Under the pieces are notes generated by a model, which saw nothing but the letters and a program-made list of their open reading frames with translations, was not told the DNA's origin and searched no databases. Both the position numbers and the translations under genes were made by a program. 64,000 bases of DNA from Streptomyces sp. Isolate_45 (GTDB taxonomy: Bacteria; Actinomycetota; Actinomycetes; Streptomycetales; Streptomycetaceae): positions 1 to 64,000 of the forward strand of contig NZ_JANFAK020000034.1 of NCBI RefSeq assembly GCF_024721315.2, in the 5' to 3' direction. Each line of letters starts with the position of its first letter. Position 1 is the first letter of the stretch. Shown here one piece after another: positions 10,428 through 17,799 of the stretch.

Positions 10428-10465
10428 GACGGAGGGACCGGCCCCCGGGGGCCGGTCCCTCCGTC
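10428..10465. terminator. Bidirectional rho-independent-type terminator
   Basis: A perfect 38-base palindrome (19-base half-site GACGGAGGGACCGGCCCCC) with TTTCC just after it on the + strand. It sits between the + gene ending at 10381 and the - gene ending at 10479, so it can stop transcription from both sides. Confidence 0.9.
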
Positions 10466-10478
10466 TTTCCGTCCGACC

Positions 10479-10661
10479 TCAGGCCAGACGGGACACCAGG
10501 CGGGAGCGCATCTCTCCCGCCGCTCTGCGGACCTCCTCGGTCTGCCGGTCGTCCTCCAGCACGCAGAGGAGCACCATCAGGGCCCGGGCCTCGTCCCCGC
10601 TGATCAGTTTCAGGCGCGGCTCGGTCACACCGTCGAGCAGCACGTCCAGCAATTCGTCCAT
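10479..10661 (-). CDS. Small helical protein, 60 aa
   Basis: The protein starts at ATG 10661. It is strongly helical and acidic (DELLDVLLDGVTEPRLKLIS, ARALMVLLCVLEDDRQTEEV). It has no signal. It resembles short, conserved Streptomyces proteins of unknown role. It is convergent with the 10,091 gene, with the palindromic terminator in between. Confidence 0.5.
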   Translation of the reverse strand: MDELLDVLLDGVTEPRLKLISGDEARALMVLLCVLEDDRQTEEVRRAAGEMRSRLVSRLA

Positions 10662-10776
10662 GCCCCGAACAACGGCGCACGGCCCTCACACGTCACACCG
10701 GACCCGGACCACCCGGACCCCGCCGAGCGGACAGCACCTGGGTGATCCTGGGACGTGTCCGATCCGGCCACAGCCC

Positions 10777-11646
10777 CTAGCGTGCCCGCGCCCGCAGGGT
10801 GACCGCCAGCCGGGCCGGGTCGTCGGGAGTGCTGATCAGGGGGCGGGACAGGCGGGCCGTCTCCACGCAGACGAACTGCCGGTAGCCGTCGTCGGTGAGG
10901 TCCGCCATCGTGTGCGAGAGCTCGGGGCCGGGGTTCCAGACCACGACGTCGCTCTGGTGCCGGTGGTGCACCTCGATCGTGCGGCCCAGTCCCTCGTCGT
11001 GGACCAGGGAGAGGTCGACCGGCTCCGTGTACACCCGCTCGACGCGGCCGACGGGCCGCAGCTCCTTCTCCGCCTCGCCCCGCGCGTCGAGGAGGTTGTC
11101 GGTGTACCGCTCGCCCAGGTCGGTGAGGGTCACCGCGTCGATGTCACCGATCCGGAGGTAGGTGTGCAGGGCGGCGGTGGTCTCGTAGTCGCCGTGAGCC
11201 TCCAGTTCGATGTCACAGGTCGCGCCGAGCGCGATGCGGGCGACCAGAGTGAACGGGTGCGGCCACAGTGCGCGGGTCTCCTCGGAGTCCCGGAGGGTGA
11301 GGGTCAGCCGCACGCCCTCGGTGGACTCCTCGTGCGCGCCGAGTTCCCACGTGGTGATCCGCGCGAACCCGTGCGAGGGGCTGCCGGCCGGTCCGAACCA
11401 CGGCCAGCAGAGCGGAACCCCACCCCGGACCGCCCGCCCCGCGGACCACTGCGTCTTCTCGCTGAGCCACAGCCCCGGCTCCGCCCCGGTGGGCTGCCAG
11501 CCGACGACCTGCGCACCCTGGAGGGTGACGGCGGCGCGCACCCCGGGGTGGTCGACGACGACCAGGGGCAGCTCTCCGATCCGGCGCAGGCTGACGGACG
11601 GGGAGAGCTGTTCGGCCACGGGGAGGGAGAGGAGGTTCTCGTTCAT
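10777..11646 (-). CDS. D-hexose-6-phosphate mutarotase (aldose 1-epimerase-like, YeaD family)
   Basis: A 289-residue protein from ATG 11646. Features of YeaD-type mutarotases are present: AVTLQGAQVVGWQPTG near the N terminus, then GGVPLCWPWFGP (about 79-90), SPSHGFARITTWEL, and the C-terminal VVVWNPGPE and FVCVETA blocks. The conserved Arg/His/Glu residues of the sugar site fall in those blocks. The enzyme interconverts the alpha and beta anomers of glucose-6-phosphate-type sugars in the cytoplasm. It stands alone. The ribosome site is weak (GAAGAG). Confidence 0.9.
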   Translation of the reverse strand: MNENLLSLPVAEQLSPSVSLRRIGELPLVVVDHPGVRAAVTLQGAQVVGWQPTGAEPGLWLSEKTQWSAGRAVRGGVPLCWPWFGPAGSPSHGFARITTWELGAHEESTEGVRLTLTLRDSEETRALWPHPFTLVARIALGATCDIELEAHGDYETTAALHTYLRIGDIDAVTLTDLGERYTDNLLDARGEAEKELRPVGRVERVYTEPVDLSLVHDEGLGRTIEVHHRHQSDVVVWNPGPELSHTMADLTDDGYRQFVCVETARLSRPLISTPDDPARLAVTLRARAR

Positions 11647-11787
11647 ACGGTGACTCTTCAGAACGGACGCCCACCCGGTCAAACCGCCGCCCCGCACGGC
11701 CCGGCGCCGGCTGTGCCCGCCCTTGACGAGCGCGGATTCCGCCCATGCGGACGGTCCCGGCACGCGGGGCCGGGACCGTCGACCCCG

Positions 11788-12213
11788 CTACGCGCTGCCG
11801 CGCGGACGCTTCAACGACTCCAGGGCCTCACGGAAACCGAGCCCGAGGGACCTCATCTCGGCGTCCAGGACTTCGAGTTCCGCGTCCCGGCCCATCAGGG
11901 CCAACTGCTCGCGGTGGCCGGCGAGCGCCGCGGCGAGGAGTTCCTCCCATCCCGCTTCCAGGGCGCACATCCGGCGTGCGGCGGACAGGCCCTCCGCGCG
12001 GAGGGCGAGGGCTATCGCGGGTCGGTCCGAGAACTCCTGACGGCTGTAGACGTACAACGCCTCCACCAGCCGGGGCAGGTACGCGAGCGGGCTCACCTGG
12101 ACGAGCACGCGATAGGCGGCGACCTGTCGGCGTACCGGCAGGGTCCCCGATTCGAGGAGGGCCACCCGGGCCCGGAGGACTGCGTCGTGATTGATCTGCA
12201 CCGTGTGATCCAT
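11788..12213 (-). CDS. Hypothetical protein, 141 aa
   Basis: The start is ATG 12213 (MDHTVQINHDAVLRARVALL). The protein is all-helical and has a conserved-looking segment around residues 30-55 (VAAYRVLVQVSPLAYLPRL). It has no membrane segment. I do not recognise the family. It is transcribed away from the intergenic region at 12,214-12,479, which has lower GC than its surroundings. Confidence 0.65.
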   Translation of the reverse strand: MDHTVQINHDAVLRARVALLESGTLPVRRQVAAYRVLVQVSPLAYLPRLVEALYVYSRQEFSDRPAIALALRAEGLSAARRMCALEAGWEELLAAALAGHREQLALMGRDAELEVLDAEMRSLGLGFREALESLKRPRGSA

Positions 12214-12479
12214 AACGGTGATTTTGAAAGCCGCACAGGCACCCAAACAAGGGCAATCACCTGTGCCGTTCGTCCTACGAAAATGCCGTCTGACCTGTCA
12301 TGATGGAAACGTCTTCACCCCTGTGGCCCCTCGATGGCCCGTCAGGCCCCCCCGATCGGCCTCGAATCGCGATGTGACGAGATGTCATTGGGGGCGTTCG
12401 GGTGGAAGGGAGCCCCTTGCGCAACCGCGCGCGGAGAGTGATGAGTCATGACATTCAGTGACGATCCTCGGGAGGTTCG
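12214..12479. promoter_or_regulatory. Divergent intergenic region with inverted repeat and lower GC
   Basis: This 266-base divergent region lies between the gene starting at 12213 (-) and the small ORF at 12480 (+). It contains the inverted repeat GCACAGG/CCTGTGC at about 12,232-12,265, AT-rich patches (GTGATTTTGAAAGC; CGAAAATG), and the GGGAGG ribosome site of the small ORF at 12,470-12,475. I expect both promoters here. No specific -10/-35 pair can be assigned with confidence. Confidence 0.4.
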
Positions 12480-12647
12480 ATGACCACCGCACCGACGTAC
12501 GCACTCTCGTCCCGAACGCCGAAGTGGGCGCTCGACCCCTACCGTTTCCCCGGCCTGCAGGGCTTGGACGCGGACGACGACTCCGGCCGCCCCGACGACC
12601 GACCGGCCCCGGCCCGCACCGACGAACCGCGCGGGTCGGCGCGCTGA
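12480..12647 (+). CDS. Candidate small protein, 55 aa
   Basis: ATG 12480 has a consensus GGGAGG 5 bases upstream and ends at TGA 12647. The translated product begins MTTAPTYALSSRTPKWALDP and continues with an acidic stretch (GLDADDDSGRPDD) and a basic end. It has no signal peptide. The good ribosome site, the divergent promoter region and a downstream terminator support a real gene. It could be a small regulatory protein or peptide precursor; no partner enzyme is adjacent. Confidence 0.5.
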   Translation: MTTAPTYALSSRTPKWALDPYRFPGLQGLDADDDSGRPDDRPAPARTDEPRGSAR

Positions 12648-12701
12648 GGGAACCCCTCGGCGATCCGCACACCGCCGAGAACCTCGCACGCCCGAAAAAC
12701 C

Positions 12702-12751
12702 GACCGCCCGCCCGTGCGGCCGTCGGAGCGGCGGGCACGGTGCGGGCGGTC
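12702..12751. terminator. Long imperfect hairpin, likely terminator
   Basis: GACCGCCCGC (12702-12711) pairs with GCGGGCGGTC (12742-12751), with a further CCGTGC/GCACGG pair inside. It lies between the + small ORF and the - gene ending at 12792, so it probably serves both. Confidence 0.6.
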
Positions 12752-12791
12752 GGGGTGGTGCGGTTGGTGCGGTGTGGTGATCGTCGGGCGA

Positions 12792-13772
12792 TCAGGCCTC
12801 GGATGCCACCGTCGTCGCCGCGGTTGCGGCGGCGGGCTTCGCCTCGGCCGGCGCCACGGGCGTCGGACCGTCCACCGCGGGCCGGGGAGCGGTGTACATC
12901 ACCGAACCCTGCTTGTTGTCCTTCTCGATGAGCCCCTTCTTGGCGAGGCCCTCCAGGGTGTTGCGCACCACCTGGGTGGAGGTGGACCGGCTGGGGTGGG
13001 CGGCCGTCAGCTCGGTGGACACCTCACTGACCATGCGGGGCTCCGCCGCACCGGCCAGCAGGGCCAGGACGAGCTCGCGCAGCGGCGGCTCGGCGACCTT
13101 GCCGGGCGTCACCGACGGCGCCTTCCTCGCGGCCGGGGTGGACTTCTCGGCCTTGACGGGGGTGACCTCCTCCGCCTTGGCGGAGGAGGTCTTCACGGCC
13201 TTGACGGCCTTGACCGGGGCGGTCTTCGCGGGCGCGGCAGGGGCGGCCGCCTCCGTGGCGGCCTTCGCGGGGGTGGCCTTGGTGGAGGCCGCTGCCGCGT
13301 CAGCGGTCGCCTTCGCCGGTGCGGCCTCGACCGGTGCGGCCTTCGCCGTCGTTGCCGGCGCCGCCTTGGTCCTGGTCGCCGTGGCGGTCCGGGTCTTGGT
13401 GGCGGTGGCGCCGCCCGGGGACTTCCTGGTCGGGGCGGCCTTCCTGGCGCGGGGCGCGGTTCCCGACGCCTTCTTCGCCTGCCGGGGCTTGGGAACGGCC
13501 CGGGACGACGGGGACGGCGCCTCCTCGGTGGCGGGGAGCGGGGCCGGCGCGAGCGCCCCCGGGGAACCTCCCACGAGGACCCCCGCCGGAGGGACCGCAC
13601 CCTGCACGCCGCAGAGCCAGTCCTCGTCCGCCTTCAGTTGCTTCAGCCGCGCGTCGAGCTCCGTGATCCGCGAGGAAAGATCCTCCTGCTCCTTGCGGTT
13701 GGTCTCCAGATCGGCGGCGAAACGCTCCGCGTACAGGCTGTGGATGGGCGTGGTGTCCAGCTCGTCTGCCAT
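12792..13772 (-). CDS. Coiled-coil / Lys-Ala-Pro-rich / winged-helix protein
   Basis: A 326-residue protein with three parts. Residues 1-50 are a charged helix likely to form a coiled coil (RKEQEDLSSRITELDARLKQ). Residues about 75-225 are low complexity, rich in Ala, Lys, Pro and Thr, resembling a histone H1-type tail with AKTA and KAAP motifs. Residues about 230-300 look like a winged helix (LRELVLALLAGAAEPRMVSE, then STQVVRNTLEGLAKKGLIEK). It is probably nucleoid- or DNA-associated. Its regulatory target is unknown. A long perfect hairpin lies 164 bases upstream of its start. Confidence 0.65.
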   Translation of the reverse strand: MADELDTTPIHSLYAERFAADLETNRKEQEDLSSRITELDARLKQLKADEDWLCGVQGAVPPAGVLVGGSPGALAPAPLPATEEAPSPSSRAVPKPRQAKKASGTAPRARKAAPTRKSPGGATATKTRTATATRTKAAPATTAKAAPVEAAPAKATADAAAASTKATPAKAATEAAAPAAPAKTAPVKAVKAVKTSSAKAEEVTPVKAEKSTPAARKAPSVTPGKVAEPPLRELVLALLAGAAEPRMVSEVSTELTAAHPSRSTSTQVVRNTLEGLAKKGLIEKDNKQGSVMYTAPRPAVDGPTPVAPAEAKPAAATAATTVASEA

Positions 13773-13935
13773 GTCGGCTCGCTCTCCTGTGAGACCTGGT
13801 GTGTTGCTGCCGGATGGTACTCACCTCAGGGCGGCTGTAGTTGGCTCCCGGCGAGATCCGCACCGATCGGGGTGCAGGAAAGCGACATCCCGGCAACGCG
13901 CGGCGCTGAAACGCTCCTTCCGCACCGGCCTCAAC

Positions 13936-13983
13936 ACGGACGAAGGCCATGGGAGAGATGGTGCTCCCATGGCCTTCGTCCGT
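13936..13983. repeat. Perfect 20-bp inverted repeat (hairpin) in a divergent promoter region
   Basis: The arm at 13936-13955 (ACGGACGAAGGCCATGGGAG) is exactly complementary to 13964-13983, with an 8-base loop AGATGGTG. It is not followed by a T-tract and lies upstream of both flanking genes (start at 13772 on -, 14173 on +), so it is not a terminator for either. It may be an operator, a mobile-element remnant or an RNA element. Confidence 0.75.
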
Positions 13984-14172
13984 CGCACACGCCGCGGGGG
14001 GTTTGCGGGGCATACACCTGGCGCGACATGAAGAGAAACGATCCGGCGGAGTGGAGGTCACGGGGGCGCCGCAACCGGTTTCCGGCAGGGTGTGCGCCGG
14101 GTGGGGCCCGGGCCCCCGGACCACGGCGCGGCGTACCGGCAACACGGGGGCAGGTGGTTCTAACCTCGGCGC

Positions 14173-14433
14173 ATGGCTGAGACGTTCGATCACACTCCGC
14201 AGGTATGGACCGCAGGACGCCTGCGTGACGCCCTCGCGAACCTGCCCGACGAGACCCCGATCCACATCGGCGTCGCGGACGGGCCCGGAGATTTCGAAGG
14301 ATACGGCGAGTACGTCCTGGTGGACGCCGAGCCGGTCGAGATGGACGCCGACGGCACGGAGGGGGCACCACCGGTGCAGTTCACCCTCTTCGCCGACGCG
14401 CGGGCAGGCGCGTACTACCTGGACGTCGACTGA
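14173..14433 (+). CDS. Small conserved protein, DUF6225-like
   Basis: An 86-residue acidic protein (HTPQVWTAGRLRDALANLPD; TPIHIGVADGPGDFEGYGEY). The core matches a short Streptomyces family that I recall as DUF6225; that family name should be checked. It has no signal peptide, metal motif or membrane helix, so it is cytoplasmic with no known function. A short degenerate run of ACCGACC-like units (14,436-14,520) follows it. Confidence 0.7.
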   Translation: MAETFDHTPQVWTAGRLRDALANLPDETPIHIGVADGPGDFEGYGEYVLVDAEPVEMDADGTEGAPPVQFTLFADARAGAYYLDVD

Positions 14434-14435
14434 AC

Positions 14436-14520
14436 ACACCGACCACCGACCACGGACCACCGACCGCCAACCACGGACCGCCGACCGCCGACCACCGTCC
14501 GCCGACCACCGGCCGCCGGA
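14436..14520. repeat. Degenerate tandem repeat, units like CCGACCAC / CCGACCGC
   Basis: Immediately after the 14,173 gene, about ten imperfect units of 7 to 8 bases (ACCGACC, ACCACGG, GCCGACC) fill the gap before the next gene. It has no coding potential and no obvious terminator structure. Confidence 0.6.
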
Positions 14521-14601
14521 CCCACTCCGTCAACCGACCCCACGTAAACCCACCCCGCGACCCACCCGTTCGGGTCCGTCCGCCGGGCCGGATCCGGCAG
14601 G

Positions 14602-15255
14602 ATGCGGCGTGTGGACACGACGGAGTCGCGCGAACCGACGGAACGGGCCGAGCTGACGGAACGGGCCCGGGCGCTGGCCGCCCGGGGCGGCCGGCGGATC
14701 CTCGGGATCGCCGGTCCTCCGGGCGCCGGCAAGTCGACCCTGGCGGAGCGGTTGGCCGCCGACCTCGGGCCGTCCCTCGCGGTGGTCGTGCCGATGGACG
14801 GCTTCCACCTCGCCGGCGCCGAACTGGTCCGGCTGGGGCGGGCCGACCGCAAGGGGGCGCCGGACACCTTCGACGCCGCCGGGTACGCCGCCCTGCTGAG
14901 CCGCCTGCGCGAAGCCGACGGCAGTACGGTCTACGCCCCGGCCTTCGACCGCACGATCGAGGAACCCGTCGCCGGGAGCATTCCCGTCGCCCCGGCCGTG
15001 CCGCTGGTGATCACCGAGGGGAACTACCTGTTGCACGACGAGGGGGAGTGGGCTCGGGTCCGGCCCCTCCTCGACGAGGTGTGGTACCTCGCACCCGATG
15101 ACGTGCGGCGCGTCGCCCGCCTGGTCGACCGGCACGTGCGCCACGGCAAGGACCCCTCGCACGCCAGGGCCTGGGTCGCCCGCTCGGACGAGGCCAACGC
15201 GCGGCTCGTCGCCGGCGGCCGCGAGCGCGCCGACCTGGTGCTCGACATCGGCTGA
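14602..15255 (+). CDS. Nucleoside/nucleotide kinase-like P-loop protein (uridine kinase / PRK-like)
   Basis: A 217-residue protein. Walker A is GIAGPPGAGKST (residues about 35-46). It is followed by a DGFHLA substrate motif (about 66-71), with ITEGNYLL near 137-144 and an Asp/Arg-rich lid (DVRRVARLVDRHVRHGK). This is the layout of the PRK/uridine kinase family, including the YfdR/FrcK-like 'nucleoside/nucleotide kinase' group in actinomycetes. It phosphorylates a small substrate in the cytoplasm; which one is not evident. The start is ATG 14602, or GTG 14611 with little loss. It is followed by the ATP-grasp gene on the same strand. Confidence 0.85.
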   Translation: MRRVDTTESREPTERAELTERARALAARGGRRILGIAGPPGAGKSTLAERLAADLGPSLAVVVPMDGFHLAGAELVRLGRADRKGAPDTFDAAGYAALLSRLREADGSTVYAPAFDRTIEEPVAGSIPVAPAVPLVITEGNYLLHDEGEWARVRPLLDEVWYLAPDDVRRVARLVDRHVRHGKDPSHARAWVARSDEANARLVAGGRERADLVLDIG

Positions 15256-15328
15256 GTCCCCGCGCGACCGTGGATGCGATCATGGACACGATCCCCTCGG
15301 ACGACGAAGGAACGGGACGGCCGACACC

Positions 15329-16294
15329 GTGGACAGCAACGCCGAAACCGTGCGCGACAACGCCGGCACCGCCGACGACGCACAGGCCCGCCCCCTGCCC
15401 GCGGCCGCCCCACGGGTCGGGCCGCGGGTCGCCCTGGCCACCGACGCGTCGGGCATCGCGCACGACGGCGAACTGCCGTTGCTGGTCGCCGCCCTGCGCG
15501 CGCGGGGCGTCGACGCGACGACGGCGCGCTGGGACGACGCCGACTTCGACTGGGCCGCCCAGGACCTCGTGGTCATCCGCTCCACCTGGGAGTACACGGG
15601 CCGGCTGCCCGAGTTCCTGGCCTGGGTCGACCGGGTCGACGCGGTGACCTCGCTGCACAGCCCCGCCCGGGTGGTGCGCTGGAACAGCGACAAGAGGTAC
15701 CTCGCGGAACTGGCCGCCCTCGCGGTGCCGACCGTCCCGACGCGCTTCATCGCACCCGGCGAGGACGTCGCGCTGCCGGAGCACGGGGACATCGTCGTCA
15801 AACCCTCGGTGTCCGCGGGCGCCCGCAACAGCGCCCGCTACACCCCGACCCAGCGCGCCGCCGCCGAGGCCCACGTACGCCTCCTCCAGGAGGCCGGCGA
15901 GACGGCGATGGTCCAGCCGTACATGGACCGGATCGCCGACGGCGAACGGGCCCTGGTGTACCTGGGCGGCCGGTTCAGCCACGCCCTGCGCAAGGGGCCC
16001 GTGCTCACCGACACCGGCCGCATCGACAACGGGCGCACCCCGCACCCCGACCTGACCGCGCACGTACCCGACGAGGCCGAACGGGACCTCGCCGCGGCAG
16101 CCCTGGCCGCCGCGGCCACGGCGGTCGGCGCCGTCGGCGTCTACGCCCGGGTCGACCTCGTGCGGGGCGCCGACGGGGCGCCGGTGGTGATGGAGCTGGA
16201 GCTCATCGAGCCCAACCTCTTCCTGACGGCCTCCCCGGGCGGCGTCGACCGCTTCGTCGAAGCCGTCGCCCGGCTGGTGGCGGACAACCCCTAG
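15329..16294 (+). CDS. ATP-grasp domain protein
   Basis: A 321-residue protein from GTG 15329, with AAGGAAC upstream. After a short disordered N terminus comes RVALATDASGIAHDGELPLL, then VIRSTWEYTGRLPEFLAWVD, and the ATP-grasp core with HGDIVVKPSVSAGARNSARY (about 150-170), MVQPYMDRI, and YARVDLVRGADGAPVVMELE and LIEPNLFL near 272-300, where the conserved Glu/Asn bind Mg-ATP. Related proteins ligate a carboxylate to an amine or thiol, as in RimK and glutathione synthetase. The substrate is unknown. Its 3' end overlaps the GH16 gene by 4 bases, convergent. Confidence 0.8.
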   Translation: MDSNAETVRDNAGTADDAQARPLPAAAPRVGPRVALATDASGIAHDGELPLLVAALRARGVDATTARWDDADFDWAAQDLVVIRSTWEYTGRLPEFLAWVDRVDAVTSLHSPARVVRWNSDKRYLAELAALAVPTVPTRFIAPGEDVALPEHGDIVVKPSVSAGARNSARYTPTQRAAAEAHVRLLQEAGETAMVQPYMDRIADGERALVYLGGRFSHALRKGPVLTDTGRIDNGRTPHPDLTAHVPDEAERDLAAAALAAAATAVGAVGVYARVDLVRGADGAPVVMELELIEPNLFLTASPGGVDRFVEAVARLVADNP

Positions 16295-17064
16295 CGCCGG
16301 TACACCCTCAGCTGGGAGACCTCGTAGGACATCTCGGTGGCCGAGGGGTCCGGGGCCGGGTGGTACCGGCCGGCGCACACCGACAGGTTGACGATGAGGT
16401 AGGCGCGCCAGGTGCGGCCCACCCCCCTGCCGTCGCTGAAGACGCGGGCGCCGTTGACCCACCAGACGACCGAGTTGCGGCCGAACTCGACCTTCAGGTC
16501 CACCCAGCCGCCGGGCCGCACGGACGGGTCCCGGTGGTAGCGGTGGCCCTCCCGGACGTGGTTGGACAGCTCCAGCAGATCCGGGTTGTCGGGGTGGTAC
16601 TCGAAGACGTCGATCTCCTGGCCGCCGTCCCGCCAGGTCCAGATCGCGGGCCACGCCCCCCGCTCGACGGGCAGTTTCACGCGGGCTTCCAACACGTCGC
16701 CCGTGCGCACCATGAAGCCCTCGTCGCTGCCCTCGGTGGTGAGCAGGCCGCTGTCCCAGTTCCCGTCGGGGCGCAGGGTCGCCCGGAAGACGCCGGTGCG
16801 GCTGTAGGCGGGGTCGGCCGTCAGGTGGTCGAGTTTGTTGTCGCGCGGGTTGACCGGGCCGCCGCCGGGATACGCCCACGAGCGGCCGGCGATCCACTGG
16901 GTGGGGGAGGCGAAGTCGGCGGTGAAGGCGGGGGCGCGACGCGGCGCGAAGACCGCCGCCGCGCCGCCGCCCCCCGTGGGAGTGAGGCGGCGCGTGAGGC
17001 GCCGCAGCCATCCGGGTGTGTCCGTGTCCATGGACCAGTTCTGCCCACGGCGAGTGGAATCCAT
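16291..17064 (-). CDS. GH16-family glycoside hydrolase-like protein
   Basis: A 257-residue protein from ATG 17064 (alternative ATG 17031, with no ribosome site). The GH16 catalytic signature ExDxxE is visible as E150-I-D152-V-F-E155. Flanking beta strands match laminarinase/endoglucanase-type jelly rolls (AWPAIWTWRDGG before, HPDNPDLLELSNH after, and a late VDLKVEFGRNSVVWWVNGAR). No signal peptide is visible, which is unusual for a GH16 enzyme; the N terminus is basic and low-complexity instead. It may be intracellular, secreted by an unrecognised route, or mis-started. Confidence 0.75.
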   Translation of the reverse strand: MDSTRRGQNWSMDTDTPGWLRRLTRRLTPTGGGGAAAVFAPRRAPAFTADFASPTQWIAGRSWAYPGGGPVNPRDNKLDHLTADPAYSRTGVFRATLRPDGNWDSGLLTTEGSDEGFMVRTGDVLEARVKLPVERGAWPAIWTWRDGGQEIDVFEYHPDNPDLLELSNHVREGHRYHRDPSVRPGGWVDLKVEFGRNSVVWWVNGARVFSDGRGVGRTWRAYLIVNLSVCAGRYHPAPDPSATEMSYEVSQLRVYRR

Positions 17065-17161
17065 CCTCCGTTTCTCACGGAAAGTGATGGAGCGGATGCG
17101 TTGGGCTACTGGTTCGTTGGGGTCGTTGCCGGGCTCGGGGCGGGTGCGCGAGGATGGGCCC

Positions 17162-17581
17162 GTGTCCGATGTGAAGAGCGAACTCGACCGATTGATGCGG
17201 ACGTTCCTCGGTGCGTTCACCAACACCGGAGGAAGTCGCCCGAGGTTGGAGGCGGTCAGGGAGGTGTTCATCCCCCAGGGGATGATCATCAAGAACGTCG
17301 GGGGCGAGCCCGTCGTGTACGACCTCGACGGGTTCATCGAGCCCCGGGAGAAGATCCTCACCGACGGCACCCTCACGGAGTTCCGCGAATGGGAGGTCGA
17401 CGAGCGCACCGAGATCTTCCGATCGGTCGCGCACCGGTTCAGCGAGTACCGCAAGTCCGGCTTCCTCGAAGGGGAGCCGTTCGAGGGTTCGGGCCGCAAG
17501 ACCACCCAGTTCGTCCGGACGCCCGCCGGCTGGAGGATGAGCTCGATGGCCTGGGACGACTTCCCGGCCGACCCCGCTTGA
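17162..17581 (+). CDS. NTF2/SnoaL-like (DUF4440-like) protein
   Basis: A 139-residue protein from GTG 17162, with GAGG about 9 bases upstream. The start (SDVKSELDRLMRTFLGAFTN), a central VVYDLDGFIEPREKILTD and a terminal TTQFVRTPAGWRMSSMAWDD fit small NTF2-like alpha/beta cone folds. Such proteins bind or isomerise small molecules or serve as accessory subunits. Its catalytic residues cannot be named. It is divergent from the GH16 gene, with about 98 bases between starts. Confidence 0.75.
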   Translation: MSDVKSELDRLMRTFLGAFTNTGGSRPRLEAVREVFIPQGMIIKNVGGEPVVYDLDGFIEPREKILTDGTLTEFREWEVDERTEIFRSVAHRFSEYRKSGFLEGEPFEGSGRKTTQFVRTPAGWRMSSMAWDDFPADPA

Positions 17582-17717
17582 AGCCGGCGGTCGAAGGAAC
17601 CCGGCGGGTACGTCCCGGGGCCGATCCGGTGACGTCCGCGGCGCTCTCGGCGCCGCCTTAGGAGACCCCGCGGCGGGTGCGCCCACGGGCCGTGCGCGGT
17701 CGTGGCATCGCCCGGGT

Positions 17718-17747
17718 GGACAGGTGCGGACAGGACTGGACAGGCAA
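17718..17747. promoter_or_regulatory. Three 10-bp-periodic GGACAGG repeats upstream of the MFS gene
   Basis: GGACAGGTGC, GGACAGGACT and GGACAGGCAA begin at 17718, 17728 and 17738. Heptamers repeating once per helical turn, about 55 bases before the MFS start, resemble sites read by SARP-type or other tandem-binding activators. The repeats could also be chance, as no regulator gene is adjacent. Confidence 0.4.
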
Positions 17748-17799
17748 CGCCGCCGGCGGGCATGGAAAGTGGACACCGCCCGACAAGAGGCTGTGCGTC

